Assembly (NCBI GenBank): GCA_964019335.1
Contig: OZ025657.1
Location: forward strand, 434,001-498,000
DNA: 64,000 nucleotides
Direction of reading: 5' to 3'
Source: Diplonema japonicum
Lineage: Eukaryota; Euglenozoa; Diplonemea; Diplonemida; Diplonemidae
Positions 62,079 to 64,000 of the stretch are shown here, in pieces. The notes beneath the pieces are model-generated. The model searched no databases and was not told where the DNA came from. It saw only the letters and a program-made list of their open reading frames with translations. Within the stretch, counting starts at the first letter, position 1. Every line of letters starts with the position of its first letter. The position numbers were made by a program, and so were the translations under genes.

Positions 62079-64000
62079 ATGGAAAGAGATAGTGGAAGTA
62101 AAAGTGTGAATGTTTCGCTGGTTAAAAAATAATAATTCTTCAGGCTTTTTCATTCTTTTTTTTGGGGGGGGTAGGGGGTGCAAAGGAGAGAGGGGGAGGT
62201 AAGAAGCAAGTAAAACTCGGAGCGAGTTCTCAGAATACTCGACTACTGTAAAACGAAAAACTCCCGGACGGAAAAATGTCCGAGTTTTTCCGTCCGGGAA
62301 TTTTTTTTAGGTAAGGCCGTCAGGAGGCCTGGTCCACTACCACCTACATACTGGCCTGGGCTGCAAACGGCAACCGCGCGAAGAAACCCCCAGGGTTCCC
62401 TTTCTGCATCTTTGTCCTCCCTTGCTGCCCCTGAGGCAATCAGCTTGTCGAGCATAGGTCGTGTGAGAGTTGTAGTCGCCGACAAGCAGCAGAATCGGCC
62501 CGTTCGGCAAAACCATGGGAATCGATGATTTATAGCAAAAAAGAAGAAACAGCTCCGTAACCCAGATACCGAGTATCATAATTAGCCAATGATTGGGCGA
62601 TGCCGTTAGGCTCCATTCGGTGGGCAGGTGCTTGACCGGGGCACGGATAATCCCTGCCGGTTGCGTTTCCGCTTTGCCTTTGTATTTAAGTTGCGGATGC
62701 AACTCATCCAGCCAAGGAAACAGCCAGCTGTTCGGTTATAGCCCGTTTTGTCCCCCAAGCCACGGACTTTAACGACCTTAGCACCCCTTTTCGTTTTAGT
62801 TTTTAACCCCGTATTCCAGACCAATTCCGGCCTTACTTTATGGGTGTCGATTATGGACCTGAATTCCATGGTGAAAACAGCGTGCCCTCTCGTTGTCCTT
62901 CTCGTTTCCGGAGGTGGCTTGCGGCTTTTGTCTTTCTTGCTGCAAACTTGTCAGCCTAGCTAGTGGAAAGGACAGTGCCCCACCAAAGTCTACCAGGTCT
63001 GTCTTTCGGGCTGGATTGGCGTTCTGCATTGGTGCATATTTGATGTGCTGGGATAGGCTCGCCAAGCCCGTTTTACCTATCGACCGAAGCAAAAACCTTG
63101 GCGGTCTCTGCCACCTCTCGGGGGTGAGCTGGCCGGGGGTGTCAGCACCAAAGTTGGGCCCCTTACAAGCCAGCTGCTCAACGTGCCTCGAGTAGTCGAG
63201 CTGGTCAATTTGACGAAAGAAGTACGGGTTTATGAGAAGTTAAAGATCCCGTGGGTGCTGTTTGTTGGTGCATTGAAAGGGGGAAGATAAATTCAAACTG
63301 CCACGCAGGGTAAACATTTTGGCTCTGCACAAGTCTGCACAAGGAATAAAGCCCTTCCAGGCAAACGTGGTGGGAGCTGCTACCCCCCTTAAGTAAAAAA
63401 GCTTCTTCTCAGAAAAACTCCTGGACGGAAAAATGTCCGGGTTTTTTTGGTGTCCGGGAGTTTTTCCGTCCGACATTATTCGTTTTACAGCACTTTTTTT
63501 TTTTTTTTTTTCCAACCGATTTCTCAATATTTATTTTTCTTTTTTTTTCCATGCTGGGAAGCAGTGGTCACAACGGCCACTAAAGGTATTTCACTTGCTT
63601 TGTTAATCTCACTATTTCTTTTTTTCTTTCGCGTTCTTTCCCAGACAAAGAAACTCTCCTGCTCTTTTCCATCACAATGGAAGGAAAGGAGTACACAGAT
63701 TTCTTTAATTGCCAGGGGAAAAGGACATGGGTTCTTCTTTTTTTTTCTTTTTCTTTCTTTCTCCCCCCCCCCCCCAAGAACAACACTCTCTGGGCAGTCA
63801 CTCGCCGCTTGTCACTGAAAGAATTCTTTATGTCGCGGTAAGTGAAGCACACAGAAAGGTGGGGGGGGGGGGGGGGGGGGTCTTTTACTTTTTTCAAATC
63901 ATTGTAGGCTGCAAATCGTTTTCGATGTTTCAGTCTTGCAGAATGTGTCGGCCGGCATCGTCTTCTCCCAGTTCATCATCCCCCCAGAGATGTTCGCAAC
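62079..64000 (+). CDS. Unknown multi-exon gene on the plus strand, unit b (runs off the window)
   Basis: ATG at 62079 and exon 1 to about 62103 as in unit a. The first intron would hold the 1247-base inserted element. Later exons at about 63566-63590, 63645-63730, 63781-63839 and from 63908 encode VTTATK, KETLLLFSITMEGKEYTDF, FNCQGKRTW and NNTLWAVTRRLSLKEFFMSR. Donor GTTCTT after ...TW and GTAAGTG after ...MSR are present. Compared with unit a, frame is conserved and changes are few (Ile to Thr, Leu to Phe), which suggests a real protein. The 3' end is beyond the window or merges with antisense rhodanese sequence. Confidence 0.45.
62245..63491. mobile_element. Terminal-inverted-repeat element, about 1.25 kb, probably non-autonomous
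   Basis: The ends are ACTGTAAAACGAA and, inverted, TTCGTTTTACAGC. A 3-base ACT flanks both sides (62242-62244 and 63492-63494). The matching place in unit a (around 61080-61087, CTCGACTTTTCTC) lacks the insert, so this is a filled/empty-site pair. Next to each end are nested hairpins built from CGGACGGAAAAA and its complement. The interior differs in base composition from the surroundings, with few homopolymers. It holds partial minus-strand frames (for example 63235-62838, including RFLLRSIGKTGLASLSQH), but I recognise no transposase. Confidence 0.8.
63944..64000 (-). pseudogene. Partial third rhodanese copy at the window edge
   Basis: Matches the C-terminal codons of the unit b rhodanese (ISGGMMNWEKTMPAD), but similarity stops before the terminal Ile-Lys-Arg-Asn and stop codon. 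This copy therefore lacks the normal end. The rest lies outside the window. Confidence 0.7.

Larger units (their letters stand above)
60541..64000. repeat. Tandemly duplicated divergent module (rhodanese minus / unknown gene plus)
   Basis: Unit a is about 60541-61596 and unit b about 61597-63940, with a third unit beginning at 63944. They share the rhodanese sequence, the 5' region between the two genes (TCTCTGTAG, AGCGAGCAGCTGAGGAATGG), the internal exons of the plus-strand gene (AAACTCTCCTGCTCTTTTCC) and a G-run-containing intron. Unit b is longer mainly because of the inserted element at 62245-63491. Confidence 0.85.

Noticed and set aside
62243..62702. Endonuclease-like motif (LLLVGDYNSH) inside the inserted element, suggesting a LINE
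   Set aside because: The motif stands alone, the flanking frame is broken, and the element has inverted ends and a 3-base target duplication, which fits a DNA transposon-type insert.

Overview
This window is protist nuclear DNA, not bacterial. Protein-coding genes alternate with stretches very rich in homopolymer runs (A, T, G and C runs up to about 30-45 bases), and many genes are cut by very short GT-AG introns of 33-65 nt. Nearly every gene lies on the minus strand, as in the long co-directional gene clusters of Euglenozoa. The strongest lineage marker is the protein kinase A regulatory subunit at 52713-54085. Both of its nucleotide pockets carry the Glu-for-Ala change and the loss of the phosphate-binding Arg known from kinetoplastids. 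Together with frequent conventional cis-introns, this suggests a flagellated euglenozoan, perhaps a diplonemid. The assignment is an inference; no rRNA, tRNA or spliced-leader gene was recognised here.

Layout from left to right. 0.3-10.8 kb: a surface-protein family consisting of a large subtilisin-CUB membrane protein, a deletion pseudogene and two short protease-less paralogues in tandem. 11.2-12.1 kb: a bacterial-type amidohydrolase. 13.7-16.9 kb: a six-exon CLASP. 17.3-18.3 kb: a HYD1-type ADP-ribosyltransferase-like gene with a broken partial copy. 18.6-23.0 kb: a PH-like protein and a GPI-type secreted protein. 23.3-24.5 kb: three tandem copies of an 87-aa two-exon gene. 24.7-34.7 kb: an LRRC71-like protein, an ATP-grasp-like protein ending in poly-His, a coiled-coil protein, C1D/Rrp47, an EF-hand protein, the dynein-2 light intermediate chain, and a TPR-TLDc protein. 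36.5-46.6 kb: a cyclic-nucleotide-gated-type K+ channel, a GAF protein, a DnaJ protein and a PPIL6-like cyclophilin. 49.3-54.1 kb: a stand-alone fatty-acid-synthase-type acyltransferase domain without its nucleophile, then the PKA regulatory subunit. 56.6-60.1 kb: a receptor kinase with a PQQ-type propeller, a small coiled-coil gene and a rhodanese. 60.5-64.0 kb: a duplicated module with rhodanese on the minus strand diverging from an unknown multi-exon gene on the plus strand. One module copy carries a 1.25-kb terminal-inverted-repeat element, and the other preserves the empty site.

Several genes fit a cell with flagella and intraflagellar transport (dynein-2 LIC, PPIL6, LRRC71-like, CLASP). 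Others fit second-messenger or surface signalling (PKA-R, K+ channel, GAF protein, receptor kinase, secreted and GPI-type proteins). Intron coordinates are my own splicing. Each rests on GT/AG borders, conserved reading frame and, where available, family similarity, and none has been checked against RNA.
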